Shown here: positions 1-13,076 of the stretch, one piece after another
Layout of the letters: every line of letters begins with the position of its first letter
Position numbering within the stretch: the first letter of the stretch is position 1
Source of the DNA: Pseudothioclava nitratireducens
GTDB taxonomy: Bacteria > Pseudomonadota > Alphaproteobacteria > Rhodobacterales > Rhodobacteraceae
Assembly (NCBI RefSeq): GCF_029210495.1
Contig: NZ_JARGDK010000004.1
Coordinates: 186,001 to 250,000 of the forward strand
Direction of reading: 5' to 3'
DNA: 64,000 bases
Notes under the pieces: model-generated
The model's input: the letters and a program-made list of their open reading frames with translations, nothing else
The model's database searches: none
Told to the model about the DNA's origin: nothing
Made by a program: the position numbers and the translations under genes

Positions 1-1079
1 CCTGCAACGGCTTGCCGGGCCGCCTTGAGAACGGCTGCGATTTCAACGGGATGGTGGCCGTAATCGTCGATGATCGAGACCCCGCCCAGCACCTCGCCGA
101 CCTTGGTGAAGCGGCGATTGACGCCCGCGAACCCGGCCAGCGCTTCCTTGATCTCGGCCAGTTTCATGCCGAGATGTCGCGCGACAGCCACTGCTGCCAG
201 CGCGTTCGAGACGTTGTGATCGCCCGGCATCGGGAGCGTGCAACCCTCGATCACCGGCGTGTCTTCCTCGCCTTGCAGCGCGATATCGAAATGCGCGATC
301 CCCGCCTCGTAGCGCAGGTTCAGCGCGCGCACATCGGCCTGTGCGTTGAAGCCGAATGTCACCACGCGGCGGTCGGTGATGCGCCCCACCAGCGCCTGAA
401 CCTCGGGGTGATCGGTGCAGCACACGGCCAGCCCGTAGAACGGAATGTTCGAGACGAAGTTGTAGAAACCCTCGCGCAGCTTGTCGAAATCGCCCCAATG
501 CTCCATGTGCTCGGGGTCGATATTGGTGACGATGGCGATGGTCGCGGGCAGACGGTTGAACGAGCCGTCGGACTCGTCGGCCTCGACCACCATCCACTCG
601 CCCGCCCCGGCGCGCGCGTTCGAACCATAGGCGTGGATGATGCCGCCATTGATCACGGTCGGGTCGAAATGCCCCTTGTCCAGAAGTGTCGCCACCAGCG
701 TCGTGGTCGTGGTCTTGCCGTGGGTGCCGCCGATCGCGATGTTCGAGCGCAGACGCATCAGTTCGGCCAGCATCTCGGCGCGGCGCACCACCGGCAGGCC
801 GCGCTTGCGGGCCTCTTCCAGTTCGGGATTGCCCTTTTTGATCGCGGTCGAGATCACCACCACGGCGGCGTCCCCGATATTTTCGGCGCGCTGGCCTTCG
901 AAGATGGTTGCGCCAAGGCTCGCCAGTCGGTCGGTGATCTTCGACGCTTTCGCATCCGAGCCCTGCACGCGGAAGCCCTGCGTCATCAGCACCTCGGCGA
1001 TGCCCGACATGCCGATGCCGCCGATCCCCACGAAATGGATGGGACCGAGTTCTCCGGGCAGTTTGGTGGCGGCGTTCAT
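1..1079 (-). CDS. murC: UDP-N-acetylmuramate--L-alanine ligase MurC (3' end beyond window)
   Basis: MurC adds L-alanine to UDP-MurNAc in the cytoplasm, the first step of the peptidoglycan stem peptide. Reading leftwards from an ATG at 1079, the frame stays open to the window edge (359 codons). It starts with the Rossmann-like [18 protein letters not shown] segment, followed by the ATP-binding loop [10 protein letters not shown] near residue 110 and the central Mur ligase domain (EADESDGSF). MurC proteins are usually about 465-490 residues, so roughly the last 110 residues lie outside. The start is 4 nt downstream of the murG stop, which supports co-transcription in the dcw cluster. Identification is secure; only the C-terminus is unseen. 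Confidence 0.97.
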   Translation of the reverse strand, partial: MNAATKLPGELGPIHFVGIGGIGMSGIAEVLMTQGFRVQGSDAKASKITDRLASLGATIFEGQRAENIGDAAVVVISTAIKKGNPELEEARKRGLPVVRRAEMLAELMRLRSNIAIGGTHGKTTTTTLVATLLDKGHFDPTVINGGIIHAYGSNARAGAGEWMVVEADESDGSFNRLPATIAIVTNIDPEHMEHWGDFDKLREGFYNFVSNIPFYGLAVCCTDHPEVQALVGRITDRRVVTFGFNAQADVRALNLRYEAGIAHFDIALQGEEDTPVIEGCTLPMPGDHNVSNALAAVAVARHLGMKLAEIKEALAGFAGVNRRFTKVGEVLGGVSIIDDYGHHPVEIAAVLKAARQAVA

Positions 1080-1083
1080 CTGA

Positions 1084-2184
1084 TCAACTCTTTCCTGCAA
1101 GCTCTTCAACAAGGGCGACAAGGCGCTCGGTCGCATCGGGAATGCCGTAGCCAAGCGCGGACTGGGCCATTTGCACGGCCCCGCCCGGATTGTCCAGCAC
1201 CAGCATGATCTGCCGCGCGAGGCTGTCGGCGCTAAGCTGGCTTTCGGGGATGGTAATCGCACCGCCCGCCTCGGACAGGCCGCGCGCATTGGCGCTTTGG
1301 TGGTCGCCCGCGGCTGCCGCGTAGGGGATCAGGATGGCCGGGCGCCCGATCACGGAGATATCCGCAACCGATGAGGCGCCCGCGCGCGAAATGACCAGTT
1401 GGCATTCCGAGAGCCTGCGCGGCACATCGGTGAAGAAGGGCTCGACCTCGGCGGGGATACCGGCATTGGCGTAGGCCTCGGTCACGCGCGCGCCGTCTTC
1501 GTCACGGGCCTGATGCGACACCCGCAGATTGGCAAGGACCTGATCGGGGAGGCTGGCAATCGCGGCGGGGACCACGTCCGAAAGGATGCGCGCGCCCTGC
1601 GAACCACCGATCACGAGGATCGAGATCGGGTAATCGCCCGGCGGAATATAGCCCGCGCCCGCGCGCTCAAGCACTGCGCCACGCACCGGGTTGCCGGTAT
1701 GGATGCCCTGCACGCCTTCGGGCAGATCGGTCGGCCAGGTGCCGCAGGCGAAAGCGTTGACGCGCTTGGCGAAGACCCGGTTCACGCGGCCCATGATGCC
1801 GTTCTGTTCATGGATCGCGCGCGGGATGCGCAGCGCCCAGGCCGCGCCGAGCGCCGGGATCGTCGGGTAGCCGCCAAAGCCCACGACGACCGCCGGGCGG
1901 TCCGTGAGATTTGCGACACTCGCCTTGAGGATGCCGCCCAGAATACGGAAGGGCACGGCGAGTTTCGCCAGCGCCCCGCCCCGCGCGAAGGTCGCCGAGG
2001 GGACTTGCTCGACCTTGACCACATGCGGAAAGCCACCCGCATAGCGCGCGCCCCGCGCATCCGTCGAGAGCTTCACCCGCCAGCCGCGTCGCACCATGGC
2101 CTCGGCCAAGGCCTGCGCCGGAAACATATGGCCGCCGGTTCCCCCGGCGGCGATCAGCAATAGCGGGTCTCGGGCCTTGGCCAT
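1084..2184 (-). CDS. murG: Lipid II synthase MurG (GlcNAc transferase)
   Basis: MurG transfers GlcNAc from UDP-GlcNAc to lipid I to give lipid II on the inner face of the cytoplasmic membrane. The 366-residue product has the family's N-terminal glycine-rich loop ([19 protein letters not shown], residues about 12-30), the second-domain loop GGSQGAR, and the UDP-GlcNAc site region [11 protein letters not shown]. Length fits the family (355-370). The ATG at 2184 is 1 nt past the ftsW stop, so translation is probably coupled. It lies between ftsW and murC as in most proteobacterial dcw clusters. Confidence 0.98.
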   Translation of the reverse strand: MAKARDPLLLIAAGGTGGHMFPAQALAEAMVRRGWRVKLSTDARGARYAGGFPHVVKVEQVPSATFARGGALAKLAVPFRILGGILKASVANLTDRPAVVVGFGGYPTIPALGAAWALRIPRAIHEQNGIMGRVNRVFAKRVNAFACGTWPTDLPEGVQGIHTGNPVRGAVLERAGAGYIPPGDYPISILVIGGSQGARILSDVVPAAIASLPDQVLANLRVSHQARDEDGARVTEAYANAGIPAEVEPFFTDVPRRLSECQLVISRAGASSVADISVIGRPAILIPYAAAAGDHQSANARGLSEAGGAITIPESQLSADSLARQIMLVLDNPGGAVQMAQSALGYGIPDATERLVALVEELAGKS

Positions 2185-2185
2185 C

Positions 2186-3352
2186 TCAGTTGCCTCGCCG
2201 GGTGAGAATGTCGGCGATCTGGCCCTGCGGACGGGTCCGGGTGAGCGCCAGCAGCATACCGAGCGCGATGCCGGATGCGATGACCGACGACCCGCCGTAA
2301 GACACGAAGGGCAGCGTCATGCCCTTGGCCGGCAAAAGCCGCACGGCCACGCCCATGTTGATGAAGGCCTGCACACCGAAGGCACAGGCAAGCCCGGTGC
2401 CTGCGAGACGCGCGAAGGGGTCGCGCTCGCGCATCAGGCGCAGCAGCGAAGAGATCACGACGGTCGCGTAAAGCGCGATGATCGCGAGAACGAGGATGAG
2501 ACCGTATTCCTCGGCGGCGACCGCGATGATGAAGTCGGTATGGGCATCCGGGAGCGACCATTTCACGGTCCCTTCGCCGACACCCACACCGAAGAACCCG
2601 CCTTCCTGAATGGCGTTGGTCGCGTAGCCGATCTGCGTGCGCGGGTCGATCTCGGGGCTGAGAAAGCCGTTGATCCGGCGCGCGAAGTGCTCGGACGCGT
2701 TATAGGCAAAGACGCCGCCCGCGACCGTCAGCCCGCCAATCGCGGTCAGGATGAAGAAGGGTGCGCCCGCCACGAAATACATCACGCCCCAGCTGAACAG
2801 CACGAGCGACGCCTGCCCGAAATCGGGTTGCAGCGCGAGTGCGACCACGATGATGCAGGCGAGGATGAAGGAGTAGAACCGCCCCGGCGGACCCGCGACC
2901 TCATGGGCGGCGGCCATGAACCAGGCGGCGATGATCACGAAGCCGGGCTTGAGGAATTCGGAGGGCTGGACCGAGGCGAAGCCGAGCGAGAACCAGCGCA
3001 CCGCGCCCTTGCCGAAATCGGTGCCGAACACCGGCAGCAAAAGGATCGCGACGAAGGAAAAGGCAAAGCCGATGACGCCAAGGCGGCGCACCTGAAGCGG
3101 CGGCAACATGGAGATGCCGAGCATCGTCAGCAGCGCCACCACGCCGAAAAAGGCCTGACGTTTCACATAGTAGAAGGGTTCGAGCCCGTTCTTCTCGGCC
3201 AGCGGCACCGAAGCCGCGAGTCCCAGAAGCAGGCCGATCCCGAACAGCATCAGGATCGAACTCAAGGCGAGCTTGTCGAGCGTCCGCCACCACTTGGGAA
3301 GAACAGGTTCACCTGCCCGCACGGGCACGGTGCCAAAGACCATCTCTGTCAT
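2186..3352 (-). CDS. ftsW: Septal peptidoglycan glycosyltransferase FtsW (SEDS family)
   Basis: FtsW polymerises lipid II at the division septum together with the transpeptidase FtsI. The 388-residue protein has about ten hydrophobic segments and SEDS landmarks: the [11 protein letters not shown] loop, the QPSEFLKPG motif about 40% along, and the C-terminal [20 protein letters not shown] segment. It is directly upstream of murG. The upstream neighbour on this strand should be murD, but an oppositely oriented lactate dehydrogenase lies between (3664-4590). ftsW-murG-murC may therefore need its own promoter or long read-through from murD. A methionine three codons in is an alternative start. 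Confidence 0.97.
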   Translation of the reverse strand: MTEMVFGTVPVRAGEPVLPKWWRTLDKLALSSILMLFGIGLLLGLAASVPLAEKNGLEPFYYVKRQAFFGVVALLTMLGISMLPPLQVRRLGVIGFAFSFVAILLLPVFGTDFGKGAVRWFSLGFASVQPSEFLKPGFVIIAAWFMAAAHEVAGPPGRFYSFILACIIVVALALQPDFGQASLVLFSWGVMYFVAGAPFFILTAIGGLTVAGGVFAYNASEHFARRINGFLSPEIDPRTQIGYATNAIQEGGFFGVGVGEGTVKWSLPDAHTDFIIAVAAEEYGLILVLAIIALYATVVISSLLRLMRERDPFARLAGTGLACAFGVQAFINMGVAVRLLPAKGMTLPFVSYGGSSVIASGIALGMLLALTRTRPQGQIADILTRRGN

Positions 3353-5987
<2,635 letters not shown>

Positions 5988-6007
5988 CGCATCCCCCTTT
6001 GGCGCTC

Positions 6008-6044
6008 GCGGGGGCGCTGCCCCCGCACCCCCGGGATATTTGAA
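6008..6044 (+). repeat. Dispersed intergenic palindromic element, copy B (half unit)
   Basis: GGGGGCGCTGCCCCC followed by CACCCCCGGGATATTTGAA, in the 78-nt gap between the start of murD and the stop of the next upstream gene. The left block can form a strong GC hairpin on either strand. Confidence 0.8.
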
Positions 6045-6065
6045 GCAGCGTGAAAGGGGAAGAGG

Positions 6066-6755
6066 TCAGGCGCGTGCGGCGCGCTCCTTGGCCTCGGCGC
6101 GCAGCTTGGCGGCGGCGTCGGGCCGGTTGTGATCGTCGAGGAAGGCGGCGTAATCGAGCCGCGCCCGCACGGCAAAGGACGGGTCTTCTGGCTGTTCGGC
6201 CTCGAGGGTTGCGCGAAACAGCGCATCGGCCTCGGCAGCGTGGCCGGTGCGCGCGAGCACGGGTGCGCTGGATAGGGCGAGATCGAGATAGCGCGGATCG
6301 GCCTTGCCCAATGTGCGACGCACCAGTGAGAGTGCCTCACTCGCCGCGCGATAGGCCGCGTCGTGATTGGGATGGCGGCGCGAAAGCCAGGCCAATGTCT
6401 CGGCCAGCGCCAGTGGATCGGCCCCGATCTTGCGCTCAATGGAGAGCGCCGCCTCGAGCCGCGCGGTCACCGCTTCGGCGGCATCTTCCTCGTCATAGGC
6501 GGTGGCGGCCAGCACGAGGGCACGCGCGCGTTCCCGCGTGACCCGGCCGAAGTGGCGCAGGGCGAGATCGGCCGCGCGATCATAGGCCGTCTGACGCCCG
6601 GCGGGCGTGTCAGCCTCTGCGCCCGCCTCCATCGCCTCGACGAAAGCTGCCTGCCCCGCATTGCGCAGCGCCGCCGCCCGCGCGGCCTTGCGGCTCCGCG
6701 AGATCGCGACCCCGACCATGATCGCGAGAACGACGGGGACAACGGCGAGAAGCAT
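6066..6755 (-). CDS. Membrane-anchored helical repeat protein of unknown function in the dcw cluster
   Basis: A 229-residue protein with one N-terminal hydrophobic segment (residues 1-19, LLAVVPVVLAIMVGVAI), an Arg/Lys-rich stop, and then an alanine-rich, probably all-helical region. Periodic patterns such as DAEALFRATLEAEQP and RYLDLALSSAPVLARTGH resemble tetratricopeptide (TPR) repeats. I infer a single-pass anchor with a cytoplasmic or periplasmic TPR-like domain that could act as a scaffold. It lies between mraY and murD on the same strand, with repeat copies on both sides. I do not recognise a named family. Confidence 0.75.
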   Translation of the reverse strand: MLLAVVPVVLAIMVGVAISRSRKAARAAALRNAGQAAFVEAMEAGAEADTPAGRQTAYDRAADLALRHFGRVTRERARALVLAATAYDEEDAAEAVTARLEAALSIERKIGADPLALAETLAWLSRRHPNHDAAYRAASEALSLVRRTLGKADPRYLDLALSSAPVLARTGHAAEADALFRATLEAEQPEDPSFAVRARLDYAAFLDDHNRPDAAAKLRAEAKERAARA

Positions 6756-6775
6756 CCTGTTCCTTTATGAAGCCC

Positions 6776-6824
6776 GAAATGCTCCGGGGGTGAATGGGCG
6801 CGAACCGAGAGGCGCAGCGCCCCT
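6776..6824 (-). repeat. Dispersed intergenic palindromic element, copy C (degenerate half unit, reversed)
   Basis: Reads AAATGCTCCGGGGGTGAATGG and then GAGAGGCGCAGCGCCCCTG, the reverse complement of the usual block order with several changes. It fills the gap between the mraY stop and the start of the downstream gene at 6755. Together with copy B it brackets that gene. Confidence 0.7.
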
Positions 6825-6838
6825 GCCCGCCGAGCGTG

Positions 6839-7921
6839 TCAGCGCAGCTTCAGCGTCGCGAGGCCGATCAGCGCGAGGATCAGCGAGATGATCCAGAAAC
6901 GGATCACGATCTGCGGCTCGGCCCAACCTTTCTTCTCGAAATGGTGGTGGATCGGCGCCATCAGGAAAACCCGCTTTCCGGTGCGTTTGAAATAGGCGAC
7001 CTGAATGATGACCGAAAGAGCCTCGACCACGAAGAGACCGCCGACGATGGCCAGCACGATCTCGTGCTTGGTGCAGACCGCGATGGCGCCGAGCGCGCCG
7101 CCAAGGGCGAGCGAGCCGGTATCGCCCATGAACACGGCGGCGGGCGGTGCGTTATACCAAAGGAAGCCCAGGCCCCCACCGATCAGCGCGGCGGTGAAGA
7201 TGAAGATTTCGCCGGTGCCCGGCACGTAGTGCACCTCGAGATATTCGGTGAAGTCGACCCGCCCCACGATATAGGCGATGGTGCCCAGCGTTCCGGCTGC
7301 GATCATCGCGGGCATGATCGCCAGCCCGTCGAGCCCGTCGGTGAGGTTCACCGCATTCGCCGCCCCCACGATCACGATCATGGCGAAGGGCACGAAGAAG
7401 ATCGACAGGTTGATGAGCGCATCCTTGAACACGGGCAGCGCAAGCTGGCCCGAAAGGTCACTCGGGTGCATCCATGCGGCGGCGATCCCGGCGCAGGCGG
7501 CCAGCGCGAGGCCAAGCCCCATACGCACGCGCCCGGAGACGCCCTTGACGTTCTGTTTGGAGACCTTGGCATAGTCGTCCCAGAAGCCGATCGCCGCGTA
7601 GCCATAGGTCACGCCCAGCACGATCCAGACATAGCCATTGTCGAGGCGCGCCCAAAGCAGGGTCGAGACCAGCATCGCCGAGAGGATCAGCAAGCCCCCC
7701 ATCGTGGGCGTCCCGGCTTTGGCCAGATGTCCCTCGGGGCCGTCATCGCGGATCGGCTGACCCTTGCCCTGTTTGCGACGCAGGATGTTGATCAGCGGGC
7801 GTCCGAACAGAAAGCCGAAGATCAGCGCCGTGAAGAACGCGGCCCCCGCCCGGAAGGTGATGTAGCGAAACAGGTTGAAGATGTCGCCACCATCCGAGAG
7901 GTTGGTCAACCAATACAGCAT
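6839..7921 (-). CDS. mraY: Phospho-N-acetylmuramoyl-pentapeptide transferase MraY
   Basis: MraY joins UDP-MurNAc-pentapeptide to undecaprenyl phosphate, giving lipid I in the inner membrane. The 360-residue protein has about ten membrane segments. It shows the family signatures: GTPTMGG early, the catalytic [18 protein letters not shown] in the middle, and the C-terminal [13 protein letters not shown]. Length matches the family exactly. The start codon overlaps the murF stop by 1 nt (TAATG), indicating translational coupling. Confidence 0.99.
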   Translation of the reverse strand: MLYWLTNLSDGGDIFNLFRYITFRAGAAFFTALIFGFLFGRPLINILRRKQGKGQPIRDDGPEGHLAKAGTPTMGGLLILSAMLVSTLLWARLDNGYVWIVLGVTYGYAAIGFWDDYAKVSKQNVKGVSGRVRMGLGLALAACAGIAAAWMHPSDLSGQLALPVFKDALINLSIFFVPFAMIVIVGAANAVNLTDGLDGLAIMPAMIAAGTLGTIAYIVGRVDFTEYLEVHYVPGTGEIFIFTAALIGGGLGFLWYNAPPAAVFMGDTGSLALGGALGAIAVCTKHEIVLAIVGGLFVVEALSVIIQVAYFKRTGKRVFLMAPIHHHFEKKGWAEPQIVIRFWIISLILALIGLATLKLR

Positions 7922-9372
7922 TACTCTTTCCCCTTATGCGCGTCCGCCGCGCCCGGTTGCCCCAGTTTTTTCAGGGCGTCAACCACAAGGCTGACCTTGG
8001 AGCCCTTGGACCCCTTGACCAGCACCACATCGCCCGCATCGACCAGATGCGGCGCGCGATCGACCAGCCCTTTCGCGCTCTCGTGCCATTCGCCGCGCTT
8101 CTCGCGGGGCAGCGCCTCGAACAGCGCGCGCATGCGCGGCCCGGCCAGATGCACGATATCGATCCGCGCCATCGAGGGGTGACCGGCGATGGCGGCATGG
8201 AGCGTGGCCTCTTCGGGGCCAAGTTCAAGCATGTCGCCCAGCACCGCGACGCGGCGCCCGCGCGCAACCCGTCCGATGCCGTCGCGCGGCTCGGTCGCGG
8301 CGAGCACATCGAGCGCCGCCGCCATCGAGGCGGGGTTCGCGTTGAACGCGTCGTCGTAAAGATCGAAGCTTTGCCGCTCATCGACGATGTCCATGTAGAC
8401 CCGCTCGCGCGCGCCGCGGCCAGCGGGCGGCTCCCACAGACCGATATCGCAGGCGACAACCGCCGGATCGCAACCCACCGCCTCGCAGATCGCCAGAACG
8501 CCAAGCGCATTGGCGGCGAAATGCGCGCCGGGGGCCATGACCTTGAAGAGCATGTCCTGCCCGGCATGGGTCGCCCGCACCACGGTCGCATCGGCCCCGG
8601 GGCGCGCGTCGGTCAGCAGGTAGTCCGACCCGGCCTCCGGCCCGAAGCTGAGCACCTTGGCCGCGCGCGTATGGGCGGCGTCGCGCAGGATCGGCGTGAC
8701 CGAAAGGCCCGTCGGGATCACCGCGATACCGCCCGGCTCCAGCCCCTCGAAGATCGCCGCCTTTTCGCGCGCGATGCCCTCGATATTCTCGAAAGCCTCC
8801 AGATGGGCGGGGGCCACGGTCGTAATCATCGCCGCGTGGGGCCGCGCCATCCGCGCAAGCGGCGCGATTTCGCCGGGATGGTTCATCCCGATCTCGATCA
8901 CCGCGAAATCGGCATCGGCAGGCAGCCGCGCAAGCGTGATCGGTACGCCCCAGTGGTTGTTGAAGCTCGCCTCGGCGGCATGAACCTTGCCTTGCGCCGA
9001 AAGCACCGCGCGCAGCATCTCCTTGGTCGAGGTCTTGCCGACCGATCCGGTCACGGCCAGCACGCGACCCCGCGCCCGCGCGCGCCCGGCCCGCCCCAGA
9101 TCTTCAAGCGCGCTCAGCACGTCATCGACGATCAGCAGCGGATCATCCTCGGAGCAGCCTTCGGGGATGCGGCTGACCAGTGCCGCGCCTGCGCCCTGCG
9201 CCAGCGCCTGCGCCACGAAATCATGGCCATCGCGCGCCGCCGTAAGCGCCACGAACAGCTCGCCCGGGCGGATCGTCCGCGTGTCGATGGAAATGCCGGT
9301 CACGCCGAAGGGGCGCGTCGCACGGCCCCCGGTGGCAGCGGCGGCGTCTTCGTAGGTCCAGAGCACGGCCAT
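7921..9372 (-). CDS. murF: UDP-MurNAc-tripeptide--D-Ala-D-Ala ligase MurF
   Basis: MurF completes the pentapeptide precursor by adding D-Ala-D-Ala. The 483-residue protein contains the ATP loop [14 protein letters not shown] near residue 108, [14 protein letters not shown], and the [15 protein letters not shown] motif. The C-terminal ligase domain includes [15 protein letters not shown] and [11 protein letters not shown]. The start overlaps the murE stop (TGATG) and the stop overlaps the mraY start, so murE-murF-mraY is tightly coupled. Confidence 0.98.
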   Translation of the reverse strand: MAVLWTYEDAAAATGGRATRPFGVTGISIDTRTIRPGELFVALTAARDGHDFVAQALAQGAGAALVSRIPEGCSEDDPLLIVDDVLSALEDLGRAGRARARGRVLAVTGSVGKTSTKEMLRAVLSAQGKVHAAEASFNNHWGVPITLARLPADADFAVIEIGMNHPGEIAPLARMARPHAAMITTVAPAHLEAFENIEGIAREKAAIFEGLEPGGIAVIPTGLSVTPILRDAAHTRAAKVLSFGPEAGSDYLLTDARPGADATVVRATHAGQDMLFKVMAPGAHFAANALGVLAICEAVGCDPAVVACDIGLWEPPAGRGARERVYMDIVDERQSFDLYDDAFNANPASMAAALDVLAATEPRDGIGRVARGRRVAVLGDMLELGPEEATLHAAIAGHPSMARIDIVHLAGPRMRALFEALPREKRGEWHESAKGLVDRAPHLVDAGDVVLVKGSKGSKVSLVVDALKKLGQPGAADAHKGKE

Positions 9373-10856
9373 CAGATTTTCCCGTCCAGTGCAGCCACAG
9401 CGACCGAGGCCTGCTCGGCATCGTCGAAGGGGTAAACATCCGTGCCGATGATCTGACCGCTTTCATGGCCCTTGCCGGCGATCAGAAGCGCGTCGCCCGG
9501 CCCAAGCGCATCGACGCCGCGCAGGATCGCTTCGGCGCGATCGCCGATTTCGGTGGCCTCGGGGCCCGCGCCGTCCAGCACGGCGGCCCGGATCGAGGCC
9601 GGGTCTTCGGTGCGGGGATTGTCGTCGGTCACGATGACCAGATCGGCATTCTCGGCGGCGGCCCGGCCCATCAGCGGGCGCTTGGTGCGGTCGCGGTCGC
9701 CCCCCGCGCCGACGATGGCCACGAGCCGCCCCATGACATGCGGACGCAGCGCCTTGAGCGCGGTCTCGACCGCGTCGGGCGTATGGGCGTAATCGACGAA
9801 CACGGTCGCGCCATTCTCGCGCGTTGCCGCCAGTTGCATCCGCCCGCGCACAGTGCCGAGGCGGGGAAGAACCGCAAAGACCGCCTCGGGATCGGCACCG
9901 CAGGCGATCACCAGCGCCGCAGCGGTCAACACGTTCATCGCCTGGAAGCCGCCAATGAGCGGCAGGCGCGTCATGAAGGGGCGCCCCTCCCATGAAAAGC
10001 GCACATCCTGCCCGGTCGCGTCATAGCGCTGCCCCAGAAGCCGCAGGTCGGCCCAATCCGCGTGGCCAATGGCAATCAGGCGCTGACCGCGCGCGGTCAC
10101 ATATTTCGACAGCTCCACCCCGCGCGGGTCGTCGATATTGAGCACCGCCACCCCGTCCTCGGGCAGCACACGGGTGAAAAGCCCCGCCTTGGCCGCGAAA
10201 TACTCATCGAAGGTCGCGTGGTAATCGAGATGGTCCTGGGTGAAGTTCGTGAAGCCCGCCGCCGCAAGCCGCACCCCATCGAGACGACGCTGCGCGAGCC
10301 CGTGGGACGAGGCCTCCATCGCGGCATGGGTCACCCCCGCCGCCGCCATATCGGCCAGCAGACGGTGGAGGGTCACCGGTTCGGGCGTAGTGTGAGCGGA
10401 GGGTGCGCTGAAGGCCCCTTCGACGCCGGTCGTGCCGATATTCGCGGCCTCGAAATCGAGCAACTGCCAGATCTGACGGGTAAAACTCGCGACGCTTGTC
10501 TTGCCGTTGGTTCCGGTCACGGCGATCATCGTCTCGGGCTGCGCGCCGAACCAAAGCGCGGCGGCAAAGGCGAGCGCCTGACGCGGGTCCTCGGTCACGA
10601 CAAGGGCGATATCGGTGCCGGCAAGCGCCTCGCGCGCGATCTCGGCGCCTTCGCGGTCGGTCAGAACAGCCGCCGCCTGCATCCGCAGCGCATAGGGCAC
10701 GAACTCGGCCCCGTGCATCTTGACGCCCGGCATTGCCGCAAAAAGATGCCCCGGCTTGATCTGGCGGCTATCGACCGAAATTCCGGTGATCTGCACATCC
10801 GCGCCATGCAGGGCGGTGAGGCCCAATTCGCTCAAGGCTTTGGTCGCCGAACCCAT
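9372..10856 (-). CDS. murE: UDP-MurNAc-L-Ala-D-Glu--meso-diaminopimelate ligase MurE
   Basis: MurE adds meso-diaminopimelate. The chosen ATG at 10856 is preceded by AAGAGGG at good spacing, whereas an upstream GTG at 10880 has no site; this gives 494 residues. Features are the N-terminal GISVDSRQIKPGHLF, the ATP loop VTGTNGKTSVASFTRQ near residue 110, and the DNPRTEDP motif, whose DNPR is the meso-DAP signature (lysine-type enzymes differ). The cell wall should therefore be the Gram-negative DAP type. It follows ftsI after a 91-nt gap. Confidence 0.97.
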   Translation of the reverse strand: MGSATKALSELGLTALHGADVQITGISVDSRQIKPGHLFAAMPGVKMHGAEFVPYALRMQAAAVLTDREGAEIAREALAGTDIALVVTEDPRQALAFAAALWFGAQPETMIAVTGTNGKTSVASFTRQIWQLLDFEAANIGTTGVEGAFSAPSAHTTPEPVTLHRLLADMAAAGVTHAAMEASSHGLAQRRLDGVRLAAAGFTNFTQDHLDYHATFDEYFAAKAGLFTRVLPEDGVAVLNIDDPRGVELSKYVTARGQRLIAIGHADWADLRLLGQRYDATGQDVRFSWEGRPFMTRLPLIGGFQAMNVLTAAALVIACGADPEAVFAVLPRLGTVRGRMQLAATRENGATVFVDYAHTPDAVETALKALRPHVMGRLVAIVGAGGDRDRTKRPLMGRAAAENADLVIVTDDNPRTEDPASIRAAVLDGAGPEATEIGDRAEAILRGVDALGPGDALLIAGKGHESGQIIGTDVYPFDDAEQASVAVAALDGKI

Positions 10857-10947
10857 ATCTTGTGCCCTCTTTTCACCCACGCCCCGTTTATCGTGGGCTG
10901 CCCCCCCGCGTCAACGCGCAAGGGCGCGCGCAGGCAGGCCCGCGCGG

Positions 10948-12729
10948 TCAGTTGCGCACGAGCGTGATGCCTTCGAGCTCATCCGGCCCTTCGGTCGGTC
11001 GCAGCCCCATCAGGGGTGCCACCCGGCGGATCACCTCGGCGGCCACCGGAACGGCAGTCCAACCGGCGGTGCGACGCGGCTCTTTGCCGGAATTCTCGCT
11101 CGGCTCGTCAAGGGTCAGCACCAGCACGTATTTCGGATCGGTGACCGGGAAGACCGAGGCAAAGGTCGCCATGACCTTGTCGTCATAGTAGCCGCCGGTG
11201 GGCTTCGCCTTGTCGGCGGAGCCGGTCTTGCCCGCGACCTGATAGCCCGCGACCTCGCCAAACGAGGCGGTGCCGCGCGTCACGACGGCGCGCATCATCG
11301 CCAGCGACCGGCGCGCGACGGCTTCGGACATGACCTGCTCACCTTCGGGGTGGCTCTCGGCGTGAAGGATCGTCGGCGTCACCCGCTTCCCGCCATTCGC
11401 AATCGTCGCATAGGCGGCGGCGAGGTGCATCGGTGAGGCCGACAGCCCGTGCCCATAGCCAATGGTCATCGAGGAAATCTCGGTCCATTTCGGCGGCAAC
11501 AGCGGACGGCCCGTCCCCGCCTCGACAACCTCGACAGGGGTCGTCTGCAAGAAGCCCAGACGGTCGAGGAACTCCTTCTGACGCTCCGCCCCGATCATCT
11601 GCACGATCCGCGCGGTGCCCACGTTAGAGGATTTGACGATCACGTCGGTGACCGACAACTCTTTGCCGTAGTTATGAAAATCACGAATACGGTGCTTGCC
11701 GTAGCGCATCGGAGAACGCGAGTCGACCATGGTCGAGGGGTTCACGAGACCAAGCTCCATCGCCTGTGCCACCGCGAAAATCTTGAAGGTCGAGCCAAGC
11801 TCGTAGACGCCCTGCACCGCACGGTTAAACAGCGGGCTGTCGGACGCATCGCCCTCGGTCAGCGCATGCGGACGGTCGTTCGGGTCGAAATCGGGCAGGC
11901 TCGCCATGGCGAGAACCTCGCCGGTCTCGACCTCCATCAGAATGGCTGCGGCACCCTTGGCATTCATCAGCTTCATGCCGCCCGCCAGCACCTCTTCGAC
12001 CACCGATTGCAGCGTGAGGTCGATCGAAAGTTGCAGCGGCGCGCCCTCGTTCGCGGGATCGCGGAGCCAGTCGTCGCTGAATTTCTCGATCCCGGCCACG
12101 CCGATAATCTCGGCCGAACTGACCCCCTCCGCCCCGTAGCGCGCGCCGCCAAGGATATGCGAGGCCAGCGCGCCGTTCGGATAGAGACGCATCTCGCGCG
12201 GGCCGAACAGCAGCCCCGGATCGCCGATATCATGCACGGCCTGCATCTGCTCGGGCGAGATGCGCTTTTTCAGCCAGACGAATTTGCGCGCGCCGGTGAA
12301 ATCGCGCACCAGCCGCTCGCGGTCGAGATCGGGGAAGATGCTGACCAGCTTTTCGGCGGTGCCGACCGGATCGACCATAATCGGCGGCTGCGCGTAGAGC
12401 GCGTGGGTCACGAGGTTGGTCGCCAGAACCCGGCCCCGGCGGTCCACGATATCGGCGCGCTGCGCGAGGATCGCGGCTTCGGATTCGGCCAGTTGCGGCT
12501 CTTCGACCGGGGCAGCGGCCATCGCGCCCATGCGCAAACCGACGGTCATGAAGGCCAACAGGAACAGGCCCGCCATAAGCAGCAGGCGCGTTTCGGCGCG
12601 GGCACGCTCGCGGTCGCGGTTGGCCTCACCACGCAGACGGATATTCTCGCGTTCGATGGCGTCGGGGTTCTGTCCGGTCGCGCGGGCTTTCAGGATATGG
12701 GCCAGCGGGCGCAGCGGGGTGCGGATCAT
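10948..12729 (-). CDS. ftsI: Septal peptidoglycan transpeptidase FtsI (PBP3, class B)
   Basis: FtsI cross-links septal peptidoglycan. The 593-residue protein has a cytoplasmic N-tail of about 45 residues, one membrane segment (LLLMAGLFLLAFMTVGL), and a dimerisation domain. The penicillin-binding domain carries all three catalytic motifs in order: GSTFKIF (SxxK), SSNVGTARI (SxN) and AGKTGSADK (KTG). The start overlaps the ftsL stop by 4 nt (ATGA), as usual for the ftsL-ftsI pair. Confidence 0.98.
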   Translation of the reverse strand: MIRTPLRPLAHILKARATGQNPDAIERENIRLRGEANRDRERARAETRLLLMAGLFLLAFMTVGLRMGAMAAAPVEEPQLAESEAAILAQRADIVDRRGRVLATNLVTHALYAQPPIMVDPVGTAEKLVSIFPDLDRERLVRDFTGARKFVWLKKRISPEQMQAVHDIGDPGLLFGPREMRLYPNGALASHILGGARYGAEGVSSAEIIGVAGIEKFSDDWLRDPANEGAPLQLSIDLTLQSVVEEVLAGGMKLMNAKGAAAILMEVETGEVLAMASLPDFDPNDRPHALTEGDASDSPLFNRAVQGVYELGSTFKIFAVAQAMELGLVNPSTMVDSRSPMRYGKHRIRDFHNYGKELSVTDVIVKSSNVGTARIVQMIGAERQKEFLDRLGFLQTTPVEVVEAGTGRPLLPPKWTEISSMTIGYGHGLSASPMHLAAAYATIANGGKRVTPTILHAESHPEGEQVMSEAVARRSLAMMRAVVTRGTASFGEVAGYQVAGKTGSADKAKPTGGYYDDKVMATFASVFPVTDPKYVLVLTLDEPSENSGKEPRRTAGWTAVPVAAEVIRRVAPLMGLRPTEGPDELEGITLVRN

Positions 12730-13076
12730 TCTGCGGCCTCCTCAAGCTCGGTGGCGATGACGTCGATGGGCTCCGAGAGGAGCGGTTCGGGCATCGGATA
12801 GGCGACCTGTGCCACCGCGCCGAATTGCTCGGGGGCGAGCGGCAGGAGCGGCACCGAGGCGAAGTTGAGGTTCACCAGTTCCCGCAGACGGTCAGGACGG
12901 TTCAGATAGGCCCATTCCGCGCGCAGAACGCCCAGCCCTTCGCGCAGGCTTGCGATTTCGCGTTGCAACTCGCGCATCTCGCTCTGGCGGTCCTGGGTCT
13001 CGTAATTCACGCGATAGGCCCAGAAGATCAGCCCCATCACGCAGAGCGCGGTGGCAAGATAGATCAGGCTTCTCAT
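12726..13076 (-). CDS. ftsL: Cell division protein FtsL
   Basis: A bitopic division protein of 116 residues that bridges the FtsQ-FtsB complex to FtsW-FtsI. One N-terminal membrane segment ([18 protein letters not shown]) is followed by a coiled-coil region ([26 protein letters not shown]) with a leucine-rich heptad pattern. The [11 protein letters not shown] stretch is typical of alphaproteobacterial FtsL. The tail is acidic. The gene overlaps rsmH and ftsI by 4 nt on each side. Family sequence conservation is low, so the position in dcw is a large part of the evidence. Confidence 0.93.
   Translation of the reverse strand: MRSLIYLATALCVMGLIFWAYRVNYETQDRQSEMRELQREIASLREGLGVLRAEWAYLNRPDRLRELVNLNFASVPLLPLAPEQFGAVAQVAYPMPEPLLSEPIDVIATELEEAAE

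Noticed and set aside
617-640. tRNA-like TTCGAACC motif
   Set aside because: It lies within murC and no cloverleaf can be drawn; no tRNA gene was found in the window.
12-1208. 398-codon open frame on the plus strand opposite murC
   Set aside because: It is antisense to the clear murC frame; its His/Arg/Asp-rich, motif-free product is a typical GC-rich shadow. Similar long shadows opposite murG-ftsW, folE2, ftsY, yciB and pyrG were rejected for the same reason.
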